A stretch of 64,000 nt of DNA, from assembly GCA_001606155.1 (NCBI GenBank), contig LODT01000042.1, forward strand, positions 457,758 through 521,757, read 5' to 3'. Made by a program: the position numbers and the translations under genes. This DNA comes from Tieghemostelium lacteum (lineage: Eukaryota > Evosea > Eumycetozoa > Dictyosteliales > Raperosteliaceae). Below the pieces are notes generated by a model that searched no databases, was not told where the DNA came from, and was given only the letters and a program-made list of their open reading frames with translations. Shown in pieces: positions 43,030 to 53,472 of this stretch (the stretch's first letter is position 1; each line of letters starts with the position of its first letter).

Positions 43030-44084
43030 GGTTGTTGTTGTGGTTTTATATCTACACTATTTAATAATAGGGAATGTAATGATTTTGAAGCTGATTCATA
43101 GAAATTATCACGGTTATCACCTTTTACAAGTGTCCAACCATTTACATCACAAACAATAGAGCTACCATTTGTACGTAATATATCATAACCACAAATGAAT
43201 TGTTTGAAAACTCTAGATATTTTTTGAGAAATTTCATTTTCTTTTGTAGTTAATGGTGTTGATTGTCTCTTTTCTTTTCCACCTGAAACTCTTTCAACAT
43301 GACCATCAACAGATGGGGACTTTCTTAACTCAGCATAGGAAAATGAATTTGTTGAGTAGACTTTAACATCTTTTGATTCATCTGTTTGTACAAATTCCTC
43401 ATAGAGATAGGAACCCTCTCTTCTGATGCTATTTAAGTGAGGATAGAAATCCGAAGAGTTGTTTCCAACTTTTCGATAGAGTTTTCTACAACCACCACCT
43501 TGTTTGGTTGAGTAGTATATATAAATATTATGGTCTTCAGAATCGAAAGGTTTCTCTATAAATGGTTTATAAATTCTTTTTCCATCAATCTCCAGATAAT
43601 CCTCATGTTCAATGAGGGAATTTTCACTATTAGATGATCCAGAGGCACCACTTCTGTTTACCAATAAATATTTTGGTAAGGGTACTTGAGCTGATTCTAA
43701 TAATTTATATACCTTTCTTCTATCTAATAATGCTTTTTGTGTATTGAGATCATTTATCATAAAAGGTGTTCTTAAATCACAATACTTTATCACCTTTTCC
43801 AATGGAAAACCATTGGAAAAAAATGCTAAAAAGGCATCACATATTGGCCATTCTTCTATGGGTTTAGATCCCAAAATAATATCATTGCTTATCAATATTA
43901 TTTCCAAATCTGAATAACATTTTAATTTTCTAATAAAACATTCCATTGCTGGATTTCTGATAAAATAATTAATTAATCAAATAATTGATCAACCTAAAAA
44001 ACTGTGAATGTGGGTGTGGGTGGGCACTTACTTCATTTTTTCATTTATACAGCATATTCCTAATCTAATAATTCTTCCTCCCAT
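42807..44084 (-). CDS. ppip5k: PPIP5K/Vip1-type inositol pyrophosphate kinase, kinase domain only
   Basis: Exons 44032-44084 and 42807-43956 join in phase to give 400 residues. It begins MGGRIIRLGICCINEKMKNP, then has the ATP-grasp kinase landmarks of the Vip1 family. These are LRTPFMINDL with DRRKVYKLL, KPFIEKPFDSEDHNIYIYY, GGGCRKLYRKVGNNSS, GSYLYEEFVQTD, VKVYST, AELRKSPSVDGHVER and FICGYDILR with SIVCDVNGW. All nucleotide- and inositol-binding blocks I can align are present. Vip1/PPIP5K proteins make InsP8 from InsP7 and normally carry a second, histidine-phosphatase-like domain. Here the frame instead ends after a poly-Gln run and about 50 unremarkable residues, only 158 bases from the next gene. 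Confidence 0.9.
42970..43041 (-). repeat. CAA trinucleotide repeat (poly-Gln) in the PPIP5K gene
   Basis: About 24 CAA codons (TTG on the plus strand), interrupted twice by CCA, coding Gln with two Pro. Near purity suggests it is length-variable. It lies beyond the kinase domain. Confidence 0.9.
43957..44031 (-). promoter_or_regulatory. First intron of the PPIP5K gene with a G/T-rich box
   Basis: The 75-base intron holds GTGAATGTGGGTGTGGGTGG (plus strand, 44004-44023) and the palindrome TTGATCAA (43985-43992). This GC-rich block is out of place in an intron of this genome. It resembles the G/T-rich elements bound by the dictyostelid factor GBF. Confidence 0.4.
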
Positions 44085-44704
44085 TTTTGTTATTGTTTTT
44101 TTTTTAAATAATTATAATCTGTTGTTTTATATAAATATATATGGGTAATCGATAATTTAATCTATGTTTCTTGATGTGTTTTGTTCTATTTGTGTTGGAT
44201 AAAATAAATAAATTTCTCTTCTTTGATAATATATGTGAAAATAACTCAGTACAATGTTAATAATTATTTGATCAAAAAGTCTGTTTGTCCAATTAATACA
44301 TTTGTAAAAAGAATAAATAAATAAAAAAACCCTATCAATAAAATATAAATAAAATTGTTTGTGTGTGAGACTGTAAGATAGAGATAGTAAAAAATATCTA
44401 AAAAATACAAAAAAAAAAAAAAGACAAAAAAAATTTTAGTATTGTTGTTTTAAGTTGTTCAGGTAGTAAATAATGATATAACATGGTATAATAAACTTAC
44501 ATTTCTAACCTGGTGCGATGAATTAATTTTAAAAAATAAAAAAAATTTTATGAAATTTTAAAATTTCATCTTTTTAAAAATAGAGGCATCTTATTACCCA
44601 GATAAATTTCACAAAACTAATTTAAGTTTTTTTACACAGGCTATTTTACAAATTTTACATCACCATCAAATACAGAATCAATTTAAAAATTATAAATATT
44701 CTCT
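44085..44704. promoter_or_regulatory. Divergent spacer between PPIP5K and the Rab gene
   Basis: 620 bases, AT-rich. It holds the palindrome TTTGATCAAA (44267-44276). A GT-rich piece (GTTTGTGTGTGAGACTG, about 44357) is the only other departure. No RNA gene is seen. Confidence 0.4.
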
Positions 44705-45562
44705 ATGAGCAATAGTACAGAGAATTACTTTAAATTTGTATTGTGTGGAGATTGTGCAGTTGGGAAATCAAGTTTTATACATAGACTTGTATTCAATAAA
44801 TATAATGATACATACAAACAAACGATAGGCAGTGATTTTTTATCAAAAAAGTTTTATCACAATGATAAAGTTATTAATGTTCAAGTATGTGTTGTTGCTG
44901 TTGTATAGATAAATACATATAAATATACATGTTGTTGGATAACATATGTTAACAAAAAGGTTTTGAAAAGCTTTGGGATACAGCAGGTAAAGAGAATAAT
45001 TGGTGTCTTACAGAGGTATTTTGGTCAACAGCAGATTCATTAATTCTGGTTTATGATGCATCAGTGGCGAATACATTTAAAAGTTTAGATTTTTGGTACA
45101 AACAATTTAAAGATAAATGTTCAAAGAGTGATTTACCAGTACTAGTATTGGCAAACAAATCAGAACTTGCTGATAAACAAGTACGTCTAGAAGATGCAAA
45201 GAAATGGTGTCAAGAAAATAACATTACATTACTCTTTGAGGTTTCAGCAGCTGAATCACTCAATATCAAAGAATCTATTTTAGCGCTAGTTGAGAAAACA
45301 ATAGAATATAAAAATGAAAAGTATGAAAAGTCTGTGATATCACTTCCCTCCATTATCACCTATATTATAATATACTAACATTCTTTTTCACATATATAGA
45401 TCTTTTAATGAGGGAGATGATTATGATGATTCAAATCAAATATATATAAATAAGAATCAATTAAATAATCATTTCTTAGAGAAATCATTCAAAAATGAAA
45501 CTGTACATACAAATCCACCAATATTTTCTTGTTTTAGTAATGTTTTTAATTGTTTTAAATAA
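44705..45562 (+). CDS. Atypical Rab-family small GTPase
   Basis: Exons 44705-44884, 44971-45320 and 45400-45562 join in phase to give 230 residues. The P-loop GDCAVGKSS (15-23) is intact. The effector region includes TIGSDFLSKKF, and the first splice gives INVQLWDTAGKENNW. The switch II catalytic Gln is replaced by Lys (about residue 67). The base-recognition box reads NKSEL rather than NKxD, while the SAA box is EVSAAES. The C-terminus (SNVFNCFK) has no CC, CxC or CAAX prenylation motif. A Rab with slow hydrolysis, altered base choice and no lipid tail is suggested. Membrane contact would need another route. Loss of the usual motifs argues against assigning any named Rab. Confidence 0.85.
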
Positions 45563-45734
45563 TATAATAATATAATAATATATATTTATTGGAAGGTATA
45601 TATATAATCTTCCAGCTAAAACTTAGGTAATAAATCAGAAATAATTAGATTTAATATATTCAATACAAATTCAACTTTGAAGGTTATTATTAAAATAAAA
45701 AAAAAATATAGAGGAGTGGGAGGGTTTATTATTT

Positions 45735-48245
45735 TTAAGGTTGGATAGTTTGAATTGGATGTCCTTTGGAGCAAAAGAGTCCAGTGTTTTCAGGAGAGAA
45801 AACATATTCTAAAATATTCCAATTTTTACATTTACCACAAGTTACCTTATGTTGTTTGATTCTAATGAGATCAGTATCAAGTTGACTAACAGTTTCATTC
45901 AAAGAGATAAACTGTTCAGTTAGAATTCTCATTTGTTGATCATAGTTTACTCTAGTAACTTCAAGTTCATCTTTAGTGTCTTTTAATTCTTTTTTAGAGT
46001 TATCCAATTCCAATTGCAGACTATCAGATGACAAACCATTCTTTAGCAATTGTTGATATTGCTCATAGTATCTCATTGCTTTGGTATCAATATTTGAAAT
46101 CTTATTCAATAATTGAGTAATTTTCTTTTCATAGTATTGTTTCATTTCATTTTCTCTTTCTTTATCAGTTTGTGAGAAATTCAATGAATCGGATTCTTCA
46201 CCCATATCATCTAATACTGTTAATTTAAATCTATCAGTATTTTACCACATTTGGTATTGGTGTAGTTGTAGAAGTGCTAGTGGTGGTAGTGGTAGTTGTA
46301 GTACTCATTAAAATATTTTCATTTGTAGATTTTTGTGGTGTTAAGGTAGGTGAAGGTTCATCACCAACAATAATATCACTACCCGATTGGGTTCTAGGTA
46401 ATGTTGGGGATACACTGTCTATTAAATTATTTTCAATGTTATTATTGTATGTACTTTCATTATTATTATTATTATTACTATTGGTAGTTGTATCAAGGAA
46501 TGATAAGTCTATTAGATTATTAGAAGATGTATTATTACTATTTGAACTGGTGTTGTAACCCAAATCCAAGAGAGGTTGATCATTACTATTAATATTTTTA
46601 CTATTACTTGATATCAGTTGATTTTGTTTAAGTTCACTAATTGACTTTTCAAGTTGAGTAATTATTAATATTTTTTCTTCTAATTTCGAATTTAATAGAT
46701 GTTTTTGATGTTTAAGAAGACCTTGGTGTTGATCTTTGGCTTGTTTCATTTCCGTTTCAAAGTTTATGGTTAAAGTTTTAATTTCTTGTTCTAATTTGGA
46801 TTTAGTTGTACTATACAATTCTTTTTGTTTTTCAATTTCTTTTTCGTAAACCATGTTAGAATCATTCTAAATTAAAATGAATAACCTAGGTTAGTATTAA
46901 TAGGATTTAGAAATTTATGGAAATTTTGATAAATACTAATTGTTCTATAATTTCTTTTTGATTGTTAATTTCACTATTGTTTAGTTGAATAGTTTGTTCT
47001 CTTTGTAGTAAATCATCTTTTAGGTTTTTAATTACAAATGCATTTTCCTCATTTTGTAAAGTCAATCTATTAATTTCCTCATTCAATTTTCCCATATCGA
47101 TTTGGTATCTCTCCGTTGTTGACTTTAGTTTTTGAGAATGACTACTGAGAAGTGTTGAAACCTGCGAGAGATGATAAGAGAGTAGTGATTGAAAATTACC
47201 AATTAAACTCTTTATATTAGGAGTCCAACTATTTTGATCAATTATAGTATCATTATCATTATTGGTATTCTTAAATTGTTTATCCAAAACCAATGATTCA
47301 AAACTAAATCTTTCATTACTTGGTGTTACATTTTCAATTGGATAATCCTAATAATGAGTGATGTTAGTGTGATATTTCATTTAGAATATATTGAAATACA
47401 AATACATACTATTGTAATAGAGGGTAAGCTATGTATATTAGATCTAAATAGATCATTTAATTGTTGTAAAACATCATCACGTAGTTTGGTACTAGAGTAT
47501 AGCGTTGAAATATCTTTTTCTAAATGAACTACTTTATCACGAAGTGATTGTGTTTGTTGTTTTAGACGTGATTCATTTTCCAACTGCTCTTGTAATAATT
47601 GTTCAATTTTCTTTGTTTTCTCCTGTAATTCATTATTTTGTTTTTCAATCTCACTCTTGAAATAGGATTCCATAGATTTAAACGCATTCTCTTTTTCAGA
47701 GGTAACAGAATGTAATGATTCATTATCATCAATTTTCTCTTGTAACTCCACTTTTAATAGATTAATCTCATCATCCTTTTTCTGTAATTCTACTTTACTA
47801 TTAAATCCAAATCCCCAACCACTTCCACCTTCTTTTTTCTATATAGATAATGATTTTAAATAACATGTTAGATTAAATATTTATATATATATAAAATTTA
47901 AAGAACAGAAGTGGTAGTGTAGTTATTACATACCTCATTCATTTGTTCTTGTAGTTGAGTAATTCTTTTGGTTAATCTTTGATTGTTAAAATCCAATACA
48001 TCATGTTCTTGAATAGCAGTTGTTAATGCTTGTTCTTTAACTTTTAATTCTTTAGATAGATCCTCTGTCTTTTGTTGCTCTTGTACTATTGCTTTCTTTA
48101 ATATAGCATTCTGTGATTTAATCTTTTGATAATTTAATGCTAGTTTTTGAAATTTTTCAATATCAATAGGACTATTTATAGTACTACTGCTATTCATTGA
48201 TCCTAAACTAGTTGTACTTGAGCTCAATGGATTATTATTTTCCAT
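45735..48245 (-). CDS. ppp1r21: PPP1R21 homologue, FERRY endosomal complex subunit
   Basis: Five exons: 47934-48245, 47410-47838, 46937-47347, 46246-46866 and about 45735-46217. The first four join between codons. The N-terminus (about residues 29-100) is the KLRAQ domain: EKFQKLALNYQKIKSQNAIL and LDFNNQRLTKRITQLQEQM, against YQKLAQEYSKLRAQNQVLK and FRNLQLAKRVELLQDEL in animals. LQEKIDDNESLH matches the LQKKIEENERLH of animal PPP1R21. Long coiled coils, a Ser/Asn/Thr-rich insert, and a C-terminal Cys pair (VTCGKCKNW ... LFCSKGHP) follow. In animals it belongs to the five-part FERRY complex, a Rab5 effector that carries mRNAs on early endosomes. The exon 4-5 join is unresolved: the obvious donor and acceptors differ in phase. 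Confidence 0.83.
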
Positions 48246-48355
48246 GTGTTCATCAAAAAATAAAAAAATTTATATAAATTGAAAACTTAAAAATTTAGAA
48301 CTGAAACTGTTTTTGTTCTGTTGTAACTCATTTTTAAAATTCCAATAATATTTTT

Positions 48356-51300
48356 TTATTTCTTTAAATAGAATTCTAAAATTGGTCTATAGGATTGTGT
48401 TTTTAATGTGACATTTTTAGGTAATTGATTTGTTGATTTTAGATATTTGAATACATTTACACAACCATTTTCTAGAGAATCTTGAATTAAAGTAGGTGAC
48501 AAGTAACAGTGTTTTGGGTATCTAGAAAGCAAGAATAATGCAATTGGTAAATGTCCACTAGTAAACGTTGTATTAAACTGCCAAGTAACTTGTGAATCAT
48601 CTAATTTTATCAATGATTCATGATGAATATACAGATACTGAATCATTTGCAAATGTCCCTTATATATTAAAGTTTTTATATCCAGTGCTTTTAGAGTCTT
48701 TCTAATATCATTATCACCCAACAGATATTTTAGAACCTCTAATTTACCTTTTTTAACAATAACAGGTAATATTGAATTATAATTGATATGAACTTCCAAT
48801 TCTCTAAGAAGTTTCAACATGTCCACAGTTGCATATTTTGCCAGTGATCTATGTGATCTGCTATCCAACTGTACTGTTCTAGTTCGAATGTATATTCTCT
48901 CCTTTTTCAAGACGTTTACAAATTGTTGAAAAGCACCAGAAACTAGTAGTCTATTGTAATCCTTTTTTTCAATGGCATCACCCAAATTACAAGGTTTTCT
49001 TGTGGCATTGGCTTTCTGAATGATATTTAATTTTTTTGCACTATAAACTGCATAGAGTTTAGTAAAATCTTCTTGTATATATTTTTTACCTTCATATAGA
49101 GCAACATGCTCTAAAACTCTTTCATCCCACCAAAATAATCTGAAATTTTCTACCAATACCTCAAATGATATAGGTAGATTATGAATTAGTGTAATACCAA
49201 CAGCACTATTTGAAATTCTCAATTCTTGATCAAAAGTAATCAGATTTGGCTGTCCCGATGTTGATACAGTTCCTAGATACAATGAATTTTTAATAAAGAT
49301 TGCCAAGACAGTCTCTATAAGCACCCTATTATTACTTTTTAGGTAATAATCAAATATATTTGACCAACCTTTAGCCATAGAATATAATCTCTGATTTTCA
49401 ACTAAATATAATAACATATCGAGATTCCATTGTGTATCGTTTGTTGTTGAAGAAGGAAGAGAGGAAGAAGAAGGTAAAGTGATATTTTTGGAATAGAATT
49501 CTAAATATTCATTATGAATAAATTGAAAATTTGGGAAATTGGAATTTACAAATTTTAATAGTGAAAGGTTAGCATACCCCAAAGCATGCTTTACCAAATT
49601 TTTTTGTGAACTATGACAGAATGTGAAATATCTACTATAACCTTCAATCAAAGTTGTTAGATGGTTGGATGGTATATAGTCGAGTAACAGTGTAGTAGAT
49701 AGAAATTCTCTATTTAATGGTTCTTTACTATCTATACCCTCTAATTTAGAAAGTAAATGGTAATGGAAATCCACTATATTAGGACAATTTGATATTGTCA
49801 ATGGTTGTATATATATATAATGTGTTTTTACCCAACCATATAAATCATTTTTAGAGAATATATCCATTAGAGGTATACTAGACAATTCAATGGACTTTTT
49901 AAATATCAATTCACTAAAGATATTCACTAATTGAGCATGGTGAATTGAAGAATCTAAAGAGCTTTTCGAAACAATTTCAAAAATTTCTTTAATTTGATCA
50001 GCCTGAGAGAAATCAAATTCCAAGCATTCTACAATTATAGACATACTAATATGTGTACCAAGATTAATTGGGCACAATTTAATGAACTTCTCAATGAACT
50101 GAAATTTCATTTGATTACTCTTCAATAGGTAACATTGATTAGCAGTTTTTTTAATCAACATGGTAGCAAATAGAATTGTAGTTTCACATTGATTAGCAGT
50201 GAAAAACTGATGAAAATATTCTAACTTTTCAATATCCATGGAGTTATAGATACCAGAGTGTATAATTGGTCTGTAGAGAGGATCCTTTACCATGTGAACT
50301 GGAAAATTTGGTAGATTAAAAACTGTAAATATAGTCTGTTTATCTCCCAATAGTAGTAATCTCTTTATAGGAATTACCCAACCAGCACCTAATGTAACAT
50401 TTGGGCTCTTTATGAGTGTTTGAAAGAATTGAATAATTTCATTTTTTCTTTCTTCATCAAAATGAATGACACGGTTTTCCAGTGGGTAAATGGGATCAGT
50501 AGAAGCATCCAAAATACGCGCTGATTTATAATCATTGTAGGGAATATGAGCAATCATATTCAAGAACTTTACAGACATTAGATTATAGGATGTTTTAAAA
50601 ATGGCAAGACAAAATGAATTAAAATCACCTTTATCTTTTTTCTTGCTAAAGAGGCTATAGAGCATAGTGATTAATTCAAAATCTCTAAATTTAATAGCCA
50701 CTCTAGTGCAAATGGTATTAAATTTATAGTATAATAGTACATGAGGAAATAATATAATTTTACAGAGAATATCAACTATTAGTTTTTTATGTACATCTCG
50801 ATCATTCAAACTACCATCACCACCACCACTAGTACTATTGTTTAAACTCTCTTGAACCTGTGATGGAATATCTTTACCTTGACAATAATAGATTGTTTTA
50901 ATTAAACATTGTAAATCTCTAACAGAATAGCTTTCAACAATCATCTTTGTTTCCATGACTGATATAAGTGAATCTAGTGACTTTTGAGCAACTAGATCAT
51001 ATTTCATTAACAGTTCTCTATTTTCATGATTCATTTGGTAAAAATTACCAAAGAGGACTTTAGAATTCTCTTGTTGAGCAAATTTAATCGATAGTTGTGA
51101 TAAATCTACTGATAGTTTATCAATAACTAATCTGAATACTTTATCTCTATTAGAATTAGAAATACAAGCATTTCTAATTATTAATGATTCTGAATAACCA
51201 TCATGTTTTCTGTGAGTGTGAAGATATTCAATAGCTTGAATATTACCATTAATCAATGCAACATCCATTGCATAGTTTGAAGCTGGTACTCCAATTTCAG

Positions 51301-51700
51301 TGAATGTCTCTAAGGCAACCAATGAGTTACGTTCAGCAGCACATTCCACTAGATTGATAATCTCCATCTCATCTTTTCTCTTTTGATATAATAACTTAAG
51401 TGTTTCTTTACAAGTACAAATCTTTATACACTCTATTACTGCTTTTTTAGTCATTGTGAGATATCTATTGTTTACAAGTATATCTTTTAATATTGGCCAT
51501 GCTTTGTGTTTACATATCCATCTAAGTGAAGAGACATCACTAATCTTAACTCTATTACCAAGATTAAAATATGAAGTTGATACAAATTCTATTGTATGGT
51601 TTTTGACATGAAATAATATCAAATTTAAAAGATATTTATCTCTCCAAACTCTCCAAAATATTGTTTCTAAATCTAATTGATTATCTATTATTTCAATCAT
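48356..51700 (-). CDS. Large ankyrin-like repeat protein of a dictyostelid expansion family
   Basis: 1114 residues in a single exon. The N-terminus (LETIFWRVWRDKYLLNLILF) is the F-box-like opener typical of large dictyostelid families whose members then carry weak ankyrin-type helical repeats. Repeats with the pattern A-x-x-N/G-x-L-x-x-L-x-x-L are seen near residues 115-175 (LVECAAERNSLVALETFTEI and MDVALINGNIQAIEYLHTH). They recur at the end (KKGKLEVLKYLLGD, YKGHLQMIQYLYIHHE, ENGCVNVFKYLKS). The middle is diverged helical sequence. Function is unknown; some such proteins may be adaptors for ubiquitin ligases, which is inference from the opener alone. Confidence 0.78.
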   Translation of the reverse strand: MIEIIDNQLDLETIFWRVWRDKYLLNLILFHVKNHTIEFVSTSYFNLGNRVKISDVSSLRWICKHKAWPILKDILVNNRYLTMTKKAVIECIKICTCKETLKLLYQKRKDEMEIINLVECAAERNSLVALETFTEIGVPASNYAMDVALINGNIQAIEYLHTHRKHDGYSESLIIRNACISNSNRDKVFRLVIDKLSVDLSQLSIKFAQQENSKVLFGNFYQMNHENRELLMKYDLVAQKSLDSLISVMETKMIVESYSVRDLQCLIKTIYYCQGKDIPSQVQESLNNSTSGGGDGSLNDRDVHKKLIVDILCKIILFPHVLLYYKFNTICTRVAIKFRDFELITMLYSLFSKKKDKGDFNSFCLAIFKTSYNLMSVKFLNMIAHIPYNDYKSARILDASTDPIYPLENRVIHFDEERKNEIIQFFQTLIKSPNVTLGAGWVIPIKRLLLLGDKQTIFTVFNLPNFPVHMVKDPLYRPIIHSGIYNSMDIEKLEYFHQFFTANQCETTILFATMLIKKTANQCYLLKSNQMKFQFIEKFIKLCPINLGTHISMSIIVECLEFDFSQADQIKEIFEIVSKSSLDSSIHHAQLVNIFSELIFKKSIELSSIPLMDIFSKNDLYGWVKTHYIYIQPLTISNCPNIVDFHYHLLSKLEGIDSKEPLNREFLSTTLLLDYIPSNHLTTLIEGYSRYFTFCHSSQKNLVKHALGYANLSLLKFVNSNFPNFQFIHNEYLEFYSKNITLPSSSSLPSSTTNDTQWNLDMLLYLVENQRLYSMAKGWSNIFDYYLKSNNRVLIETVLAIFIKNSLYLGTVSTSGQPNLITFDQELRISNSAVGITLIHNLPISFEVLVENFRLFWWDERVLEHVALYEGKKYIQEDFTKLYAVYSAKKLNIIQKANATRKPCNLGDAIEKKDYNRLLVSGAFQQFVNVLKKERIYIRTRTVQLDSRSHRSLAKYATVDMLKLLRELEVHINYNSILPVIVKKGKLEVLKYLLGDNDIRKTLKALDIKTLIYKGHLQMIQYLYIHHESLIKLDDSQVTWQFNTTFTSGHLPIALFLLSRYPKHCYLSPTLIQDSLENGCVNVFKYLKSTNQLPKNVTLKTQSYRPILEFYLKK

Positions 51701-51767
51701 CGAATTTATTTAAAAAAAAAAAAATTTACACCAGATATTTTGCAATTGGCTTAACTATTTAATACAT

Positions 51768-53354
51768 TTAATTTTCATTATTGTTATTATTATTATTATT
51801 AATAGCAACTTGTGAAAATGATTTTCTTTTTTTAATTTCAGGATTTTGATTAAAGTCATTACTTGATTGTAATGCTAATTGATTTAATAAAATGTTAGTT
51901 TCATCCACTAAAACTCTCTTTTTTATATTTTTTAAATTATTATTATTATTATTATTATCATCGCTATTTAAAATCCAAGGGTGATTAATTGCTTGTTCAA
52001 CAGTTAATCTTTGAGAAGGGTCTACAGTTAAAAGTTTTTTAACTAAATCAGTTGCTACAGATGAGATGTTTGACCAAATTTCTAGAGGGAATTGAATATC
52101 ACCACTAACAATTTGTTCGAATAGTTGAGGTGTTGAAATAAGATCATCTTGATCATCATGAAATGGGGGAGAACCACTGAGTATAATATAGAGTATTGCA
52201 CCTAAAGACCAAGCATCACAAGTCATACCATAACCATTTGGAGATAATAACTCCTTATTTTGTATTTGATGTTTGGTTTTTGAGACTATAACTTCAGGAG
52301 CCACATATAATGGTGAACCACAAAGAGTTTTTGCTAATTCACCTTCATTAATAAATCTAGCTAAACCAAAATCAGATATCTTTATAGATAGATCATAGTT
52401 ATTTACAAAGAGGATGTTTTCAGGTTTCAAATCACGATGTGCAATTCCCATATAATGAAGATAACTCACACCATTGAGTAATTGTTTGAATATATATTTA
52501 GCCTCTTGTTCATTTAGCATTGGAGAATCATAACCAATACGATCATAAAGTTCTCCACCATCAGCCAACTCTAATATAAAGAAGAGATGTTGATCATCTT
52601 TACTATAGAAAATATCCTTAATCGAAATGATATTTGGGTGATTTGTTTTCTTTAGTATTTCAATCTCTCTATTTAACTGTACCTGTAGTTTAGCACCTTC
52701 CGATTGTTGATACTTTGACAGATTTACAAATTTAATAGCAACTCTCTGGCCTGTACTCTTTTGCACACCTTCATAAACCACTGAGAAATTTCCACTTCCT
52801 AGTTCTTTAATGAAATCGTATTCTTGAAGTACCTCTTTTTTTATACCTTTACTCTCCCAATAATATGATTGTGTTTGTGATGGGTTCAGTAGTAGATACT
52901 GTTTACTGGCATTGAAAAGATAGGTCAAATCTACATCTTTACTAACTCTTCCAAAACCCAGTAGATCCTTATTCTTTAGTATTTGAAACTTCCCTTTTCC
53001 AATAAGTTTACCATTGAGGTAAGTTCCATTCGTTGATAAATCCTCTATCAATAATGATTCAGATTTCTTAATGATTCTACAATGCTGTCCAGATACAATA
53101 ACCTCTGTGAATACAAAATGACATGTTTTCAATCTACCAAACAATAATGGTTCACTACCATCCATTCTAATTTGTATTTTAATTGGTGTTTTATTATTAC
53201 TTTCATTTAAAGGTAGTAAATCGCCACAATAAATATGTTCATTTACTATATATTGTTGTGAATTACCTCCATTTGGTGTAACAGATGTTTGTGTTAAGTT
53301 TATATCATCTTCCTCTCTAATTTTCTTTGGAGTTATATTTTCTTCGATTTCCAT
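51768..53354 (-). CDS. FHA domain-containing protein kinase (Chk2/Rad53-like, Fhk family)
   Basis: 528 residues from the chosen Met (MEIEENITPKKIREEDDIN). An upstream in-frame Met at 53405 would add a hydrophobic stretch unlike this family, so I prefer 53354. The FHA domain covers about residues 50-130 (PLLFGRLKTCHF, then VSGQHCRIIKKSESLLIEDL and STNGTYLNGK). The CAMK-type kinase covers about 175-455: LGSGNFSVVYEGVQ, AIKFVN, HRDLKPENILF, DFGLA, and LCGSPLYVAPEV as the activation-loop end. The catalytic residues are all present. The tail is Asn-rich. Dictyostelids have several Fhk kinases of this plan; Chk2 relatives act in the DNA damage response. The exact paralogue is not assigned. Confidence 0.93.
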   Translation of the reverse strand: MEIEENITPKKIREEDDINLTQTSVTPNGGNSQQYIVNEHIYCGDLLPLNESNNKTPIKIQIRMDGSEPLLFGRLKTCHFVFTEVIVSGQHCRIIKKSESLLIEDLSTNGTYLNGKLIGKGKFQILKNKDLLGFGRVSKDVDLTYLFNASKQYLLLNPSQTQSYYWESKGIKKEVLQEYDFIKELGSGNFSVVYEGVQKSTGQRVAIKFVNLSKYQQSEGAKLQVQLNREIEILKKTNHPNIISIKDIFYSKDDQHLFFILELADGGELYDRIGYDSPMLNEQEAKYIFKQLLNGVSYLHYMGIAHRDLKPENILFVNNYDLSIKISDFGLARFINEGELAKTLCGSPLYVAPEVIVSKTKHQIQNKELLSPNGYGMTCDAWSLGAILYIILSGSPPFHDDQDDLISTPQLFEQIVSGDIQFPLEIWSNISSVATDLVKKLLTVDPSQRLTVEQAINHPWILNSDDNNNNNNNLKNIKKRVLVDETNILLNQLALQSSNDFNQNPEIKKRKSFSQVAINNNNNNNNEN

Positions 53355-53472
53355 TATAAAAGAAATAGGAAATAGGTAAATGAAAAATAAGGAAGTAAAG
53401 ATCAATTTTAAAAATAAAAAAAAGGCGGGTTGGAGATTTGGTGAAGTTGTTTTTTTTTTTTTGGGATATTTT

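Noticed and set aside
42787-43159. Cys-rich and Val-rich frames opposite PPIP5K
   Set aside because: They are the other frames of the poly-Gln CAA repeat.
53355-53405. Upstream Met of the FHA kinase giving an apparent signal peptide
   Set aside because: The extra residues (MIFTSLFFIYLFPISFI) are translated from A/T-rich leader. FHA kinases are nuclear or cytosolic and the inner Met has a normal context.
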